From Acidobacteriota bacterium (GTDB taxonomy: Bacteria > Acidobacteriota > Blastocatellia > RBC074): DNA of 64,000 nucleotides. Within the stretch, counting starts at the first letter, position 1. Every line of letters starts with the position of its first letter. The notes beneath the pieces were generated by a model. That model worked only from the letters and a program-made list of their open reading frames with translations. It had not been told where the DNA came from and did not search any database. The position numbers and the translations under genes are program-made. Location: the NCBI GenBank assembly GCA_016196035.1, contig JACPYM010000095.1, positions 62,001 to 126,000 on the forward strand. Reading direction: 5' to 3'. Positions 9,013-19,126 of this stretch are shown piece by piece.

Positions 9013-12000
9013 TCACTTGAGTTGTATACGCACCGGATTCACCGCCTTGCCATCCACATTCAAATTGACCTCGCTTTCGCCCGCTCCCGCCAACGTGCGC
9101 GGGAGGCGCAGGTTAGCTTGATCCACGCCAATCTGCCCGGGTGCTGCGCCGACAAAAACGACTTCGGCAATCGCGCTGCCGATGGATGCCGCCGCCGGGA
9201 TGTCGGGGTTGCGACCGCGCCAGCCCGTGCCGAACAGAATCAGGAAGACCTGTTCATTCGCCGCGCCCACATCAATCGGCACGGCGACGAATTTGCTGGT
9301 GGCCGTATCGAAGCGCACCGCCGCTTCGAAGCGTTGTGTGCCATCCGCCAGCACGCGCAAGACCTGTGCGGCAGGCAAGCCGCGCCCGCTGCTATCGGCG
9401 GTGAAGAGGCCCGGATTGGTTGGCGCAATTTGCACACGCGCCAGCGAAGTGACGCCATCGCCGCCAATGATCGTGATCGTTGCCTGACCGGCGGCCAAGC
9501 CGCGCGGCAAGACGTAATTGACTTGCGCTGGCGAAACGAAAAAGAGCGGCGCGAGGCTTTCAACGCCCGCGCTGTCGCGGACGCGCACCAGCGTGCCGCC
9601 CAATACCGTGGGCAGCGGCAAGGTCAATGCTTCGGCGCGCGTCGTCGCCAACCGTGTGCCAAACGCGGCCACGATCTGTTCAGGCGCGAGCGTGGCGCCG
9701 CGATAGCTGGCCGCCGAAACATTGGTCACGGCATAAGCAATGCTTAAGCCCAGCGGCGCGGCCTGCGCGCCTAGAAAGAGATTGTCGCCGCTGTATGTCG
9801 CCGTCAGCGTGTGCGTGCCGCCTTCGCCGAAGGTCACGCGCAAGTGCGCCGCGCCCGTGCTATCCGCCGCCACCGTGCCCAAGGTGGTTGTCCCGTCAAA
9901 GAACGTCACCTGTCCGCTGGGCGGCGTCGCCAGCGGTGTGTTGGCCGTAATCGTCGCGCTCAAATCAACGGCTTGCCCCTGCACATAGGGCGCGCCGCTT
10001 GCCGTGAGTGTGACCACGGTGGCCAAGCGGTTCACGGTGAAATTGAAACTGGTCGTCGTCGTCGCGCCGCAATTATCCGTCGCCGTCAGCGTCGCCGTGT
10101 AGCTGCCTGCGGGCCGTGCGTTGCTGAGCGTGACGATACCGGTGGCGGGATTGACGCTGACCGAACCAGTGTATGCGCCCGGCACCAGCGCGACGACGCT
10201 GGCGAGCGCGCCATTGTCCATCGGCGCCGCCGTGGGGGTGACTTCCGCCGAACCGCCCGCCAGCAAAGGCGGCGGCGCAACATACGCGCCCAACACGGGC
10301 GGCGTGTTCGCGGTGACGTTGACGCTGAAAGTCGCCGTGCTGCTCAATTCGCCATCGCTGACGCGCAGCGTGACCTGATTCGCGCCCAGTGCTACATCGC
10401 AAGCCACCGCGACCGTGCCGGTGATCGTGCCGTTCGTGTTCGTCAGTTTGCTGAAGCTCAAGCCTTCGGGCGCATTGGCCACCGTCACGGTCAAATCGCC
10501 CGCGGCTGATTCGGTGTCAGTCACAGTCCCCAGCAGCGCGAGCACGCCGCTCGTGCCGCGTTGTTGCGTCAGCGCCGCGCCCGGCGTCAGCGTCGGATTT
10601 GTGTTGACGAACATGGGGCATTTGCCCGCCGTGCCCGAGTTGTAAATCGCCAGCAGTTCCTGTTCGCTCAACGCGCGGTTGTACAAACTGAGTTCGTCAA
10701 TCAGCCCGTTGAAACGATTGACGGGCAATTGACTGATCAACGTGTCTGAACGCGAACCCAGCTTCAGCGGCCCCGTCGAAGTGATCAGGTTGCCGCTCAA
10801 GCCCGGCAAGGTGCGCGCCACACGGCCATTCAAATAACTCTTGATTGTTGCGCCATCGAAGCTGAGCGCCACGTGCGTCCAGGCATTCAGCGGCACCGTA
10901 CCGCCGCCGTTGATGAAGCCGCCGAATTCATTAGGCAGGCCGTTGAGGCCGTTCAGCGCAAAGACCAGCGTGCCCGCCGGAATCGTGCCGCCCGTGCCCG
11001 CGATGCCCCATTCGTAATGATAGGTCGTGTAAGGCTGGTCTTCTTTGTTCAGGATGAATTCGACCGCGCCATCCAGCAGCGTCGGATAGACCCAGCCTTC
11101 AAAGGTGAATTGCTGGAAGTTCAAGGCGGGCGAATGCGGGACGACCAGTTCGCTGCTGCCGTTAAAGCTGAGCGCCTGTCCGACGCGCCCGGGGGCAAAG
11201 GCGAGGCCGTTCACGCCCGCGCCGTTGTTGGCGTTTTGATTGTCGGCGGCGTTGTTTTCGCCGCGATACCAACTGACCAGGCCGGGCCGCGTATTCACAC
11301 AGGCCGGGGCATTCACCGTCAGCGTGAAGCTTTGCGTCACCGCCGCGTTGCAATTGTCGCGTGCCGTCACGGTGATCGTATGCGCGCCAACCGGCGCCGC
11401 ATTCGTGATCGTCACTGCGCCCGTCACCGGATTGGTGTTGAGCGTGCCTGTGAAACCCGCCGAAGCCGTCGCCGTGACGGCGCTGATGGCCGTGTTGTCG
11501 CTGGGCGGTTGCGCCGGCAAGACGACCGTGCCCGCGCCCGTCGTCGCCGTCGCGTTGGGATAGGCGCCCAGCGCCGGCGGCGTGTTGGCCGTCACATTGA
11601 TCGTCACACTGGCCGTGGCCGACAGTCCGCCGGGATCGGTCACCAACAACATCGCCGTTAATGGACTCGCCGCCGCATTGCACGCCGCTCCAACCGAAGC
11701 GCTAAGCGTGCCGCGACTATTGGTCAAATTCGTGATGTTCAATCCGGCGGCGGCATTCAGCAGAAAGACTTGCAAATTGCTGTTGGCCGTTTGCGCATCG
11801 CTGACCGTCGCCAGCACATCGTTGCTGGCGGGCGCGCCCTGTTGCCGCGTCAACGCGCTGCTCGGCGTAATCGTGGGCGGCGTATTGAGCGGCGGCGCGC
11901 TGCACGTGTTGCGCAAAAACGCGACGTTGCTTTCGGCGGCATTGGCCGTCACGACATCGGGCCGTCCGTCGCCGCTCACATCCGCGCTGCTGATAGCAAC

Positions 12001-13065
12001 GGCGCGTCCGCCCAGGCCGAAGCGCGTCTCATTGCCGAATTGCGCGGCATCATTGCCGAGGCGGATTTCGGCTTCGAGGTTGGCCGTGCCGATGACCAGG
12101 TCAGTCTTGCCGTCGCTGTTGAAATCGCCCGTCGCCACGCTCAAGGGGCTGGCCGTCGCGCCGAAGTTTTGCGCTTGCAGGAAGACGCCCGCGCCGCTGT
12201 TGAGTTGCACCGACACGCGGTTGTTGTTGCTGTTCGTGATGACCAGATCGAGCGCGCCATCGCTGTTGAAATCGCCCCCGGCCATGTCCGTCCCGCTGTC
12301 TACGCCGACGGTGTAACTCACCGGCGCGGCGAACGCGCCCGTGCCCGTATTGAGCAACACCGCAAAGCCCTCGTTGCCCTGATTCAACACCGCCAGATCG
12401 GTTTTGCCGTCGCCGTTGAGATCGCCGCTGACCAGCGCCACGATGCGCGTGCCCACGGTATAGGTCGCGGGTGTGCCGAAGCCGCCGCCGCCATTGCCGA
12501 ACGTCACCGAAACCACACCCGCATTTGTATTCGTGCCCGCTGCCACGTCCAGCCTGCCATCGCCATTGAAATCGCCTGTGACAATCACCGGAGCCGCGCC
12601 CGCCGCCGCCACGGGCAGGGCTGACGAAAAACTACCTCCACCGTTATTCAAAAACAGCAGCGGCACACCGGCTTCGCTGCCCACGACCAAATCCAGCCGT
12701 TGATCGCCGTTGAAATCGCCCGCCGCCAAATCGGTCAGCGTCCCGCTCGCCGTGAAATTGCCTGCACTGAAGCCGCCTTGGCCATCATTGAAAAGCAAGG
12801 TGACGCGGCTGTCGCGATTGGCGACCGCCACATCCAACCGGCCATCCAGATTGAAATCACCCGCGACCACGGCTTGCGGATTTGCGCCGCCATTCAACGG
12901 CGCCACGGCGGCAAAGCTCGGCGCAGCGCATCCGCTTTGCACAGCGTGCGTCGCGCGCGCGCGCGTGAAGGCGCCCAGCAAAGCGATTGACAACAAGCAA
13001 ACTGATAAACCGAAACGGTGAGGCAGGCACTTTGGGGATCGGGATGGATTCATCATGTGAGTCAT
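9013..13065 (-). CDS. Large secreted FG-GAP / LamG / cadherin-like protein with Solibacter-type C-terminal domain
   Basis: A 1350-residue protein with a signal peptide (HRFGLSVCLLSIALLGAFTRARA). Domain order: seven or so FG-GAP/VCBS repeats at about 45-380 (recurrent GDFNxDGxxDLVV calcium-binding turns), cadherin-like segments at 395-590, a LamG domain at 592-815, a further cadherin-like pair at 815-1015, one Ig repeat at 1018-1108 (GQVTFFDGTTTLGTV), and a TIGR03437-like domain at 1112-1350. I start at the first of three clustered ATGs (13063-13065); the frame extends 53 codons further but precedes the signal peptide. The LamG-to-C-terminus part parallels the 6048-8474 protein, implying duplication with an added propeller. 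It probably acts at the cell surface; its substrate is unknown. Confidence 0.85.
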   Translation of the reverse strand: MTHMMNPSRSPKCLPHRFGLSVCLLSIALLGAFTRARATHAVQSGCAAPSFAAVAPLNGGANPQAVVAGDFNLDGRLDVAVANRDSRVTLLFNDGQGGFSAGNFTASGTLTDLAAGDFNGDQRLDLVVGSEAGVPLLFLNNGGGSFSSALPVAAAGAAPVIVTGDFNGDGRLDVAAGTNTNAGVVSVTFGNGGGGFGTPATYTVGTRIVALVSGDLNGDGKTDLAVLNQGNEGFAVLLNTGTGAFAAPVSYTVGVDSGTDMAGGDFNSDGALDLVITNSNNNRVSVQLNSGAGVFLQAQNFGATASPLSVATGDFNSDGKTDLVIGTANLEAEIRLGNDAAQFGNETRFGLGGRAVAISSADVSGDGRPDVVTANAAESNVAFLRNTCSAPPLNTPPTITPSSALTRQQGAPASNDVLATVSDAQTANSNLQVFLLNAAAGLNITNLTNSRGTLSASVGAACNAAASPLTAMLLVTDPGGLSATASVTINVTANTPPALGAYPNATATTGAGTVVLPAQPPSDNTAISAVTATASAGFTGTLNTNPVTGAVTITNAAPVGAHTITVTARDNCNAAVTQSFTLTVNAPACVNTRPGLVSWYRGENNAADNQNANNGAGVNGLAFAPGRVGQALSFNGSSELVVPHSPALNFQQFTFEGWVYPTLLDGAVEFILNKEDQPYTTYHYEWGIAGTGGTIPAGTLVFALNGLNGLPNEFGGFINGGGTVPLNAWTHVALSFDGATIKSYLNGRVARTLPGLSGNLITSTGPLKLGSRSDTLISQLPVNRFNGLIDELSLYNRALSEQELLAIYNSGTAGKCPMFVNTNPTLTPGAALTQQRGTSGVLALLGTVTDTESAAGDLTVTVANAPEGLSFSKLTNTNGTITGTVAVACDVALGANQVTLRVSDGELSSTATFSVNVTANTPPVLGAYVAPPPLLAGGSAEVTPTAAPMDNGALASVVALVPGAYTGSVSVNPATGIVTLSNARPAGSYTATLTATDNCGATTTTSFNFTVNRLATVVTLTASGAPYVQGQAVDLSATITANTPLATPPSGQVTFFDGTTTLGTVAADSTGAAHLRVTFGEGGTHTLTATYSGDNLFLGAQAAPLGLSIAYAVTNVSAASYRGATLAPEQIVAAFGTRLATTRAEALTLPLPTVLGGTLVRVRDSAGVESLAPLFFVSPAQVNYVLPRGLAAGQATITIIGGDGVTSLARVQIAPTNPGLFTADSSGRGLPAAQVLRVLADGTQRFEAAVRFDTATSKFVAVPIDVGAANEQVFLILFGTGWRGRNPDIPAAASIGSAIAEVVFVGAAPGQIGVDQANLRLPRTLAGAGESEVNLNVDGKAVNPVRIQLK

Positions 13066-13481
13066 TTGCTCCGCTGCGTCGCCTCTGAAATCGGCCACGC
13101 AGCAACGCGCCAAGGCCGCGCGTGGAATGTCTTGCAACAGGGAAGCCCCGCGAAAAGAAATGCTATTTGTGGGGTGTAAAACCGCTGCCTGGTTGGGCGG
13201 AAGGGATACTAATGAGGGCGGCACAGGCTGTCAATTACGAGACATCTGAACGAACCTCGGCAGCGCAAATTGAGCAGCCGGAGAACCGTAACGGAGCCTG
13301 CTGTCAGGACACTTTTGCCAAAAGGCCACTTTTGGCACGAAAGGCGTAGCGCAACCTGCCGAGGTTGCGTGGTTTCATCAGTATTGCAATGCGGAAGCGG
13401 CGCAACCTCGGCAGGTTGCGCTACGCAGGCCTCGCAGTTCAGGTCTGCCAAACAAACGTTTTTGAGAAGTGCTCTACTCTG
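13066..13481. other. 416-bp intergenic region containing an R2 repeat
   Basis: Holds the leader of the FG-GAP gene (minus strand) and, further left in transcription order, the R2 palindrome at 13344-13426. I see no supported gene. The short plus-strand frames are repeat-derived. Confidence 0.6.
13344..13426. repeat. R2 inverted-repeat element, copy 1
   Basis: Terminal 26-bp arms match perfectly in inverted orientation (GCGTAGCGCAACCTGCCGAG and onward). The arms themselves contain the palindrome GCAACCTGCCGAGGTTGC. The centre is about 30 bp. Related copies are at 30507-30616 and 50837-51010. Confidence 0.85.
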
Positions 13482-15863
13482 CTAACGCACGCCTTGCGCG
13501 GGCACCGGCACATCACCGCTTTGGCCCTGGTTTTGGATTAGGAACGAGCCATTCGAACTGCGCTTGACGAACCACGTACCGCTCCGCCGCCAGACCGCAA
13601 TATCCGCCTTGCCATCGCCGTCATATCTGAGCGTCAATGTATACGCCCGCGCGCCCTGACAGCCATTCGCGTCAGTCGCCCGCACATTGAAAGTGAATGT
13701 TCCCAGCGCAAAGGCCGCGCCCGTCAACACGCCAGCCGGCGAAAGGCTCAGCCCGGCAGGCAAGGCGCCCGTGCTAATGGCGAAACTGTATGGCCCCGTG
13801 CCGCCCGTGGCGCTGAAATTCTGGGTGTATGGCAACCCGAAATACCGGGGTGCGAGCGTGGCTGGATTGACGGTGACGGCGGGGCAAGTAATGGTCAACG
13901 TGTAGGCGCGCGCACCCGTGCAATTGTTGGCGTCGGTGGCCGTGACCGTAAAATTGAAATTGCCGGCCAGCGTGGGCAAGCCCGTCAACGCGCCGCTCGC
14001 CGCCAGCGTCAATCCGTTGGGCGCCGCGCCGCTCGTGACGGTGAATTGATAGGGCGCCGTGCCGCCCGTCGCGCTCAATGTCTGGCTATACGCCGTTCAG
14101 CAGCCCGCCTTGTGCCAGCGATATTTCAGGTGGAAGCGTGCCGCCAGACAAAGAGAATTGATACGGCCCGGTGCCGCCGCTGGCCGTGACGGTTTGATTG
14201 TAGGAAGTGCCAATCACTCCATTGGGCAAGGTGGCCGGCGTGAGCGTCACGGTGGGGCAGGCGGGACAAACGAAGACGTAGGCTGAGCCTTGATTCATGT
14301 TCGCGCCGATGTCGTCTTGCTCGGCGCCGACCACCACGGTATCGCCGCTGACAACGACTCAGACGCCGAAGAAATCAAAGGCCGCGCCATCGTTGGCCGT
14401 GAGTTTCTGTTGGAACATCCAGGCCGTGCCGCTGCGGGTGAAGACGTAGGCCGAACCTTGATCGGCATTCGCACTGATGTTGTCATCACTGGCCCCGGCG
14501 ACGAAGGTGTTGCCGCTGAGCGCCACCGCGACGCCGAAATGATCGCCGGTCGCGCCGTCGCTGGCGGTGAGTTTCTGTTGTTGCGACCAGCTTGTGCCGC
14601 TGCGGGTGAAAACGTAAACCGAATCCTGATCAATGTCGTCGAAAGGCGCGCCAACGACCAACGTATCGCCGCTCAGCGCGAAGGCAAAGCCGAATTGATC
14701 GCTCGTCGCGCCGTCCACTGCCGCCAACTTGGCCTGAAACGTCCAGACCGTGTCGCTGCGCACAAACACATAGACCGAGGCTTGATTCGCGCCCGACCCA
14801 TCGTCAAAGGGCGCGCCCACCACCGCCGTGTTGCCATCCAACGCCACCGAGTCTCCGAACGCATCATTCGCCGCCGCATCCGGCGCGCTCAGCTTGGCCT
14901 GCTGCGAAAAGATCGGATCAATCATCAGCGGATAGACCGCGCCGGCATCGTCCACCAGCAAAGCGAGGGTGTCGGCTTGCGCTTCGAGCCACGCTGGTAA
15001 CGCGCGGCCTTGGGCGTCGTAGGCCGCGAGATGGTCATAGGCGAGCGACTGCCCGCTCGCCGCATGCGTGAAGCGCGCGGCTTGGCCGTCGGCGCGCATG
15101 CTGACTTGCCAGCCTGCGTTGACGGTCAGCGCCAGGCGAATTTGCGAGGACGAATTTGCACTTTGCGCGGGCGGCGGCGGCTGGTTGAGCGTGAAGCCGT
15201 GCTCAAGTCCCTCCGCGCCGTTGACGAACCATTCCGTGAACTGGCTGTCGCGCGTGATGGTCAGGGTTTGCAGGTCGCCGCTCACCACGCCCGCGCCGAC
15301 CTGACGCGAGGCGTCGCCATAGCCGATGCCTCGCAAGCTCAGGCTGACCGGCGGCGCGTCTTTCACGGCCCCTTGGTTGAGTGAAATGCTCGCGCCTTCT
15401 TCGGTGACGTAAGCGTCATAACCCGCCGCCCGATTCGGTGCGTGCTAGGCCGCGCGGCCCAGCGGCGTGTGGTTGGCATAACTCACGCCGAGCCGGGCCT
15501 GCCGCATGGCCGCCTGCAATGATCCGTATTGGCCCGCCCGTTTCAATTGATCGAGCGCCGCCGTGCCCGTCAAGGTTGTGGTGGATAGATTAGACCTTAT
15601 CGGGATTAAGCTGCGGACTAACCACGGGGAACATGGGGGGCACGGGGCAATCGAGCAAAATACGTGCGGAAGAAGAGTTACGATTTGCTGGTTCGTTTAT
15701 GCTTTCCCCTCATCCCCGTGTTCCCCGTGGTTAATTTCTATTCCCGATAATGTCTATTGGTTGAGGCAATTGGTGGCGCAGGCCGCGCGGTGCGCAGCCA
15801 CAGTCCACACCACAAGCACGCCGCAATCAGCGCAAAATGACGCAGGTGTTGATACGATTTCAT
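13482..15863 (-). pseudogene. Decayed secreted FG-GAP / He_PIG protein gene with MITE insertion, two nonsense codons and a frameshift
   Basis: ATG 15861-15863 follows GAGGAG and opens a signal peptide (LRHFALIAACLWCGLWL). At codon 37 the frame is broken by a 164-bp palindromic insertion (15592-15755). Removing it plus one ATT target copy restores the frame into LSTTTLTGTAALDQLKRAG. Downstream lie an in-frame TAG (15445-15447), then an N-terminal domain and FG-GAP-like repeats (GDTLVVGAPFDD, GDHFGVAVALSGNT), an in-frame TGA (14359-14361), and He_PIG-type repeats (GLPPEISL-like, SATGGTAPYQF). A frameshift at about 14080-14090 joins two repeat units, followed by a final FG-GAP-like DGDGKADIAVWRRSGTWF. 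Four independent lesions make a functional product unlikely. It is third in a minus-strand row after the pseudopilin and Kelch genes. Confidence 0.85.
15592..15755. mobile_element. MITE-like palindromic element inserted in the pseudogene
   Basis: A 164-bp element whose ends, AGACCTTATCGGGATTAA at the left and its imperfect complement at the right, extend into inverted arms of about 45 bp containing AACCACGGGGAACA. It is flanked by a direct ATT duplication (15589-15591 and 15756-15758). It has no coding capacity. The precise frame restoration on removal, given under the pseudogene, shows it inserted into a pre-existing gene. Confidence 0.85.
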
Positions 15864-15917
15864 GGCAGTTTCTCCTCGGTTGACGTGCTTGGTGGAAGTC
15901 AATCAGCGAAACCCGAT

Positions 15918-17729
15918 TCAGCGCACATTGATGCGCACCGTATTCGTGGCGCGGCCATCCACCGTCAGCACGACATCTATTTCGCCACGCCCCGACAAGG
16001 AACGCGGCACACGCACGTTGACTTGATCCAACCCGGCTAAGCCTTCAACTGCGCCCGCGAAAAGGACTTCGTTGGCCGTGCCGCCGAGGCTGGCGCTGCT
16101 TGTGCGCTGCGCACGGATGCCTGTCCCGTAAAGCACCAAAAAGACCTGATCGCTGGCAGGGCCGAGATCAATCGGTACGGCGGCAAAACGTCCGTTTTCC
16201 AAGCGCGCGACCGCTTCGTAGCTTTGCGAACCATCGCCGCGCACGCGCAAGGCAACGGCGGCGGCTACGCCTTGCCCGTTGGCATTGGCGGCGAATAAAC
16301 CCGGCGCGGTACTGGCGATTTCAATGACGCCTGAAGCGCCGCTGCTGACGGTGAGGTAAGTCGTGCCGGGCGCAGTGTTGGCGGGAAGGAGGAAATTGAT
16401 TTGGTTGGGTGCGACAAAAAAGAGCGGCGCAGGGCGTTCAACACCAACGCTGTCCCGCACGCGCACACTGACACCGGCGAGTTCGGTTGGCAACGGCGTT
16501 GAAGAAGCCGCTTGCACGCTCGCCGCCAGGTTTGCGCCAAACGCTGCGACGATGGATTCAGGCGCACCGCCCACTGTGAAACTGGCTGCCGAGACGCTGG
16601 CGATGGTTGATGTGCCGCTGTCGAAGAGTTCTGCGCTGGCGAGGGGCGTGATTAACCCGCTGCCGGTGAAAAGACCGCCGCCCGCCACCAGCACTTTGCC
16701 GTTCGGCAACAGGGTCGCCGTGTGGTGGTCGCGCGCCTGATTGAGGTCTGCGCTGCCCGTCCAGCTTGCAGTGGCGGGGTCATAAAGCGCAGCGCTCTTG
16801 AGCGATATGTTGTTCGTGCCCTGGCCGCCGGCGATCAGCACCTTGCCGTTTGGCAACAAGGTCGCGGTATGCCAGCCGCGCGCCGTAGCGAGATTGCCGC
16901 TAACAGTCCATTGGCCGGTCGCGGGATCGTAAAGCTCCGTCTCAGCCACATCCGGCGGCCTACCGCCGCTGACCAGCACTTTGCCGTTCGGCAGCAAGGT
17001 CGCCGCGTGTGTCGTGCGGACTGCTGACAGCGCACCGGTGGGCGTCCAGGTATTGGTGGCCGGGTTGTAAAGCTCGCAGTTCCTGGTGGAGCCGCTGGTG
17101 TTGAGGCCCGCCACCAGCAGCGCCCTGCCATTGGGCAATAACGAAAGCGTGGCAAACCCGTGTTCATCGTTGAGCGTGCCAGCGGGACTCCATTGGCCTG
17201 TGGTGAGGTCATAAACTTCGGCGTTCCGGTTAAAGGTCGCGCCGGGCTGTGTGAGGCCCGCCGCCACCAGCACCTTCCCATTCTGCAAGAGCACGGCGAG
17301 CGGGTTTTGCCGCCCTGTGCTCATTTCACCGCTGAGCGACCACATTCCAGTTTGCGGATCGTAAAGTTCGGTGCTGGTTAATGAACGCACTGGACTCGTG
17401 GTGACCCCGCCCACCACGAGGACTTTTCCATTGAGCAGTTTGACGGCGGTGTGATCTGTGCGCGCAATGTTCAGATTGCCGGTCAGGCTCCAGGTTCCCG
17501 TAGCCGGATCATAAAGCTCCGCGCTGCCTGTGAGCGCTGCGCCGCTGACACTGCCGCCCACAACCAGCACCTTGCCATTGAGCAGGACGGTGGCTGTGTG
17601 CCGTGTACGCGCAGTGATGAGCGCGCCAGTTGCGCTCCACCCCGCCGTTTGTGCTGCCGTCGCCGCCGGTTGGCCCGGCGGCACTACCATACAAGCCAGC
17701 AAGAACAATGCACAGAATTTAGCTTTCAT
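15918..17729 (-). CDS. Secreted Kelch-repeat protein with Solibacter-type C-terminal domain
   Basis: A 603-residue protein with signal peptide MKAKFCALFLLACMVVPPG. About seven Kelch-like blades span 28-370, each with the pattern RxxHTATLLPNGKVLVxGG followed by AELYDPATGxW (for example ARTRHTATVLLNGKVLVVGG). A TIGR03437-like domain follows (SVSAASFTVGGAPESIVAAF, QINFLLPANTAPGTTYL). A single seven-blade propeller of galactose-oxidase/Kelch type is likely, but no copper-site residues could be identified, so an oxidase role is not claimed. ATG 17727-17729 is used; upstream codons are not signal-like. It starts 60 bp after the pseudopilin stop and may share its transcript. Confidence 0.87.
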   Translation of the reverse strand: MKAKFCALFLLACMVVPPGQPAATAAQTAGWSATGALITARTRHTATVLLNGKVLVVGGSVSGAALTGSAELYDPATGTWSLTGNLNIARTDHTAVKLLNGKVLVVGGVTTSPVRSLTSTELYDPQTGMWSLSGEMSTGRQNPLAVLLQNGKVLVAAGLTQPGATFNRNAEVYDLTTGQWSPAGTLNDEHGFATLSLLPNGRALLVAGLNTSGSTRNCELYNPATNTWTPTGALSAVRTTHAATLLPNGKVLVSGGRPPDVAETELYDPATGQWTVSGNLATARGWHTATLLPNGKVLIAGGQGTNNISLKSAALYDPATASWTGSADLNQARDHHTATLLPNGKVLVAGGGLFTGSGLITPLASAELFDSGTSTIASVSAASFTVGGAPESIVAAFGANLAASVQAASSTPLPTELAGVSVRVRDSVGVERPAPLFFVAPNQINFLLPANTAPGTTYLTVSSGASGVIEIASTAPGLFAANANGQGVAAAVALRVRGDGSQSYEAVARLENGRFAAVPIDLGPASDQVFLVLYGTGIRAQRTSSASLGGTANEVLFAGAVEGLAGLDQVNVRVPRSLSGRGEIDVVLTVDGRATNTVRINVR

Positions 17730-17789
17730 TGATTGTCCAACCTTTCTACTTGGAGTTTGGCGGGTGAGCGTGGTTTGGGCCACGGGTTG

Positions 17790-18896
17790 TTACAAGGTTC
17801 TCGAAAGCGTGCTCAGGGTGAGCGCGCGTTTGCGCGTGAGGGTCTTGCCCGCTTGTGCCTCCAATTCGTTGCGGTAGGCATTGAGCAGATTTTGTTGAGT
17901 CTGCGTGTCACCGCGCGCGGCGGCGGCTTCGGCGGCGCTGAGCTTAACGCATAAAGAATTCGCCACGCCGCCGCGCGTGCTGACATAGAGCTTGGTCAGA
18001 TTGCACAAGCCACCATAGCTGAACAGCAGCGCCACCGGATCGCCCTGCAAGTCAGTCAACTCGACGCCGATACGGGCGTTCATCTGTGGGCTGAACTCAT
18101 CGAATTTCATCTCCTGGGCGACGCCGTTAAGGAATGCGCCCAGCGGACTGGCAGGGTTTTGGTCGTAGTTGCGAATTTCGGCCAGCGTTACGGTTTGATC
18201 GTCCCCGGCGAGTTGATTGAAAAGTGTCGGGAGCGTCGCAGGCGAACTCGCGTAATTGCGGATGAGGCCCAGGCTCTCAACGTTCAAGTTCAGCAAGTCG
18301 CTGACGGCCTCAGCCCCGCGCGCGAGAATGTTGTCAAACATGCGTTTTCGGCCCGCCTCGGCGCCCGGCGTCTGCGCACTGGTAATCTGACCCGTTTGAT
18401 CGAGCAGCAAGGTTTCCGCGCCGGTGATACCGGGGAAGGTTGGCTCGGCCTCGATACGCCATTGAGTCGCGTTCGCCACCAGTACGGCGTAGTTGTAGCC
18501 TTCGGTGTGGCCTGCGGCGAGCGCCGGATCAAGCGGGCAAGCATCGAAGGCGGTCGTACAAAAGGTGGCAAGCTGGCCCAAGCCCGGTGGAAAGCTGCCA
18601 GCAACCGCTCGATACGCCGCGCCGACTTGTCCCAGTTTTGCCAGATTATTGGCGGCCTGCGATCTAGCCGCCGCCTCGCGTACCTTCTGCACCGCCGGAA
18701 GCAGCATCCCGATGAGGACGGCGATGATGGCGATGACGACGAGCAATTCGATCAGGGTGAAACCCGACTCCCGCTGGCGCGTCCGCTCGACGGTGCGCTC
18801 TGTGGGTTGGTTAAAGACTGCGGGAGGCAGAACGTAACCACGCTTCGCTGCGTTCTGGTCTGTTGCCACTTGGCTGCGATGCTGCTGCTTGTTCAT
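17790..18896 (-). CDS. Type II/IV pseudopilin-like protein with long leader
   Basis: A 368-residue protein with a prepilin cleavage motif [22 protein letters not shown] at residues 43-62, followed by [22 protein letters not shown], typical of type II secretion or type IV pilus pseudopilins. The leader before the cleaved glycine is about 44 residues, much longer than usual. The start ATG is well supported by TAGGAGGAATCTG, so the leader is probably real. The C-terminal domain of about 300 residues is not recognised. It contains cysteines spaced like two disulfides (CTTAFDAC). It is first in a minus-strand row with the Kelch gene. Assembly into a fibre would need a prepilin peptidase encoded elsewhere. 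Confidence 0.85.
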   Translation of the reverse strand: MNKQQHRSQVATDQNAAKRGYVLPPAVFNQPTERTVERTRQRESGFTLIELLVVIAIIAVLIGMLLPAVQKVREAAARSQAANNLAKLGQVGAAYRAVAGSFPPGLGQLATFCTTAFDACPLDPALAAGHTEGYNYAVLVANATQWRIEAEPTFPGITGAETLLLDQTGQITSAQTPGAEAGRKRMFDNILARGAEAVSDLLNLNVESLGLIRNYASSPATLPTLFNQLAGDDQTVTLAEIRNYDQNPASPLGAFLNGVAQEMKFDEFSPQMNARIGVELTDLQGDPVALLFSYGGLCNLTKLYVSTRGGVANSLCVKLSAAEAAAARGDTQTQQNLLNAYRNELEAQAGKTLTRKRALTLSTLSRTL

Positions 18897-19030
18897 CAGA
18901 TTCCTCCTAAATTTTCCTTTTCGCTTTCCACAGGTTGCCTAGGCACACGTGTCCCACGGCCAACGCCTTGCTCCGCCCAGCTTGCGCTTTTGTTGATCTT
19001 CGGTTACTGACTGCGTGTCAGTCGTGACAT

Positions 19031-19124
19031 CTCCCCTACACAACGATAAGACGACGTGGGCGGGCGCTTCCTCTCACGTTCAAATCAAGATTTTGTGTAG
19101 GGGATTTTGCGTAGGGGATTTTGC
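19031..19124. promoter_or_regulatory. Inverted and direct repeats in the leader of the sigma factor gene
   Basis: Two exact tandem copies of GTAGGGGATTTTGC (19097-19110 and 19111-19124) end two bases before the sigma gene ATG. The second copy contains the AGGGG that would act as ribosome-binding site. TTGTGTAGGGGA at 19093 is the inverse of CTCCCCTACACAA at 19031-19043. The arrangement could be an operator or an RNA switch that hides the ribosome-binding site. No factor is known; this is inference. Confidence 0.5.
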
Positions 19125-19126
19125 GT

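Noticed and set aside
15918-17783. Galactose oxidase activity for the Kelch protein.
   Set aside because: The propeller is clear, but I could not find the copper-ligand Tyr/His set, so only the fold is claimed.
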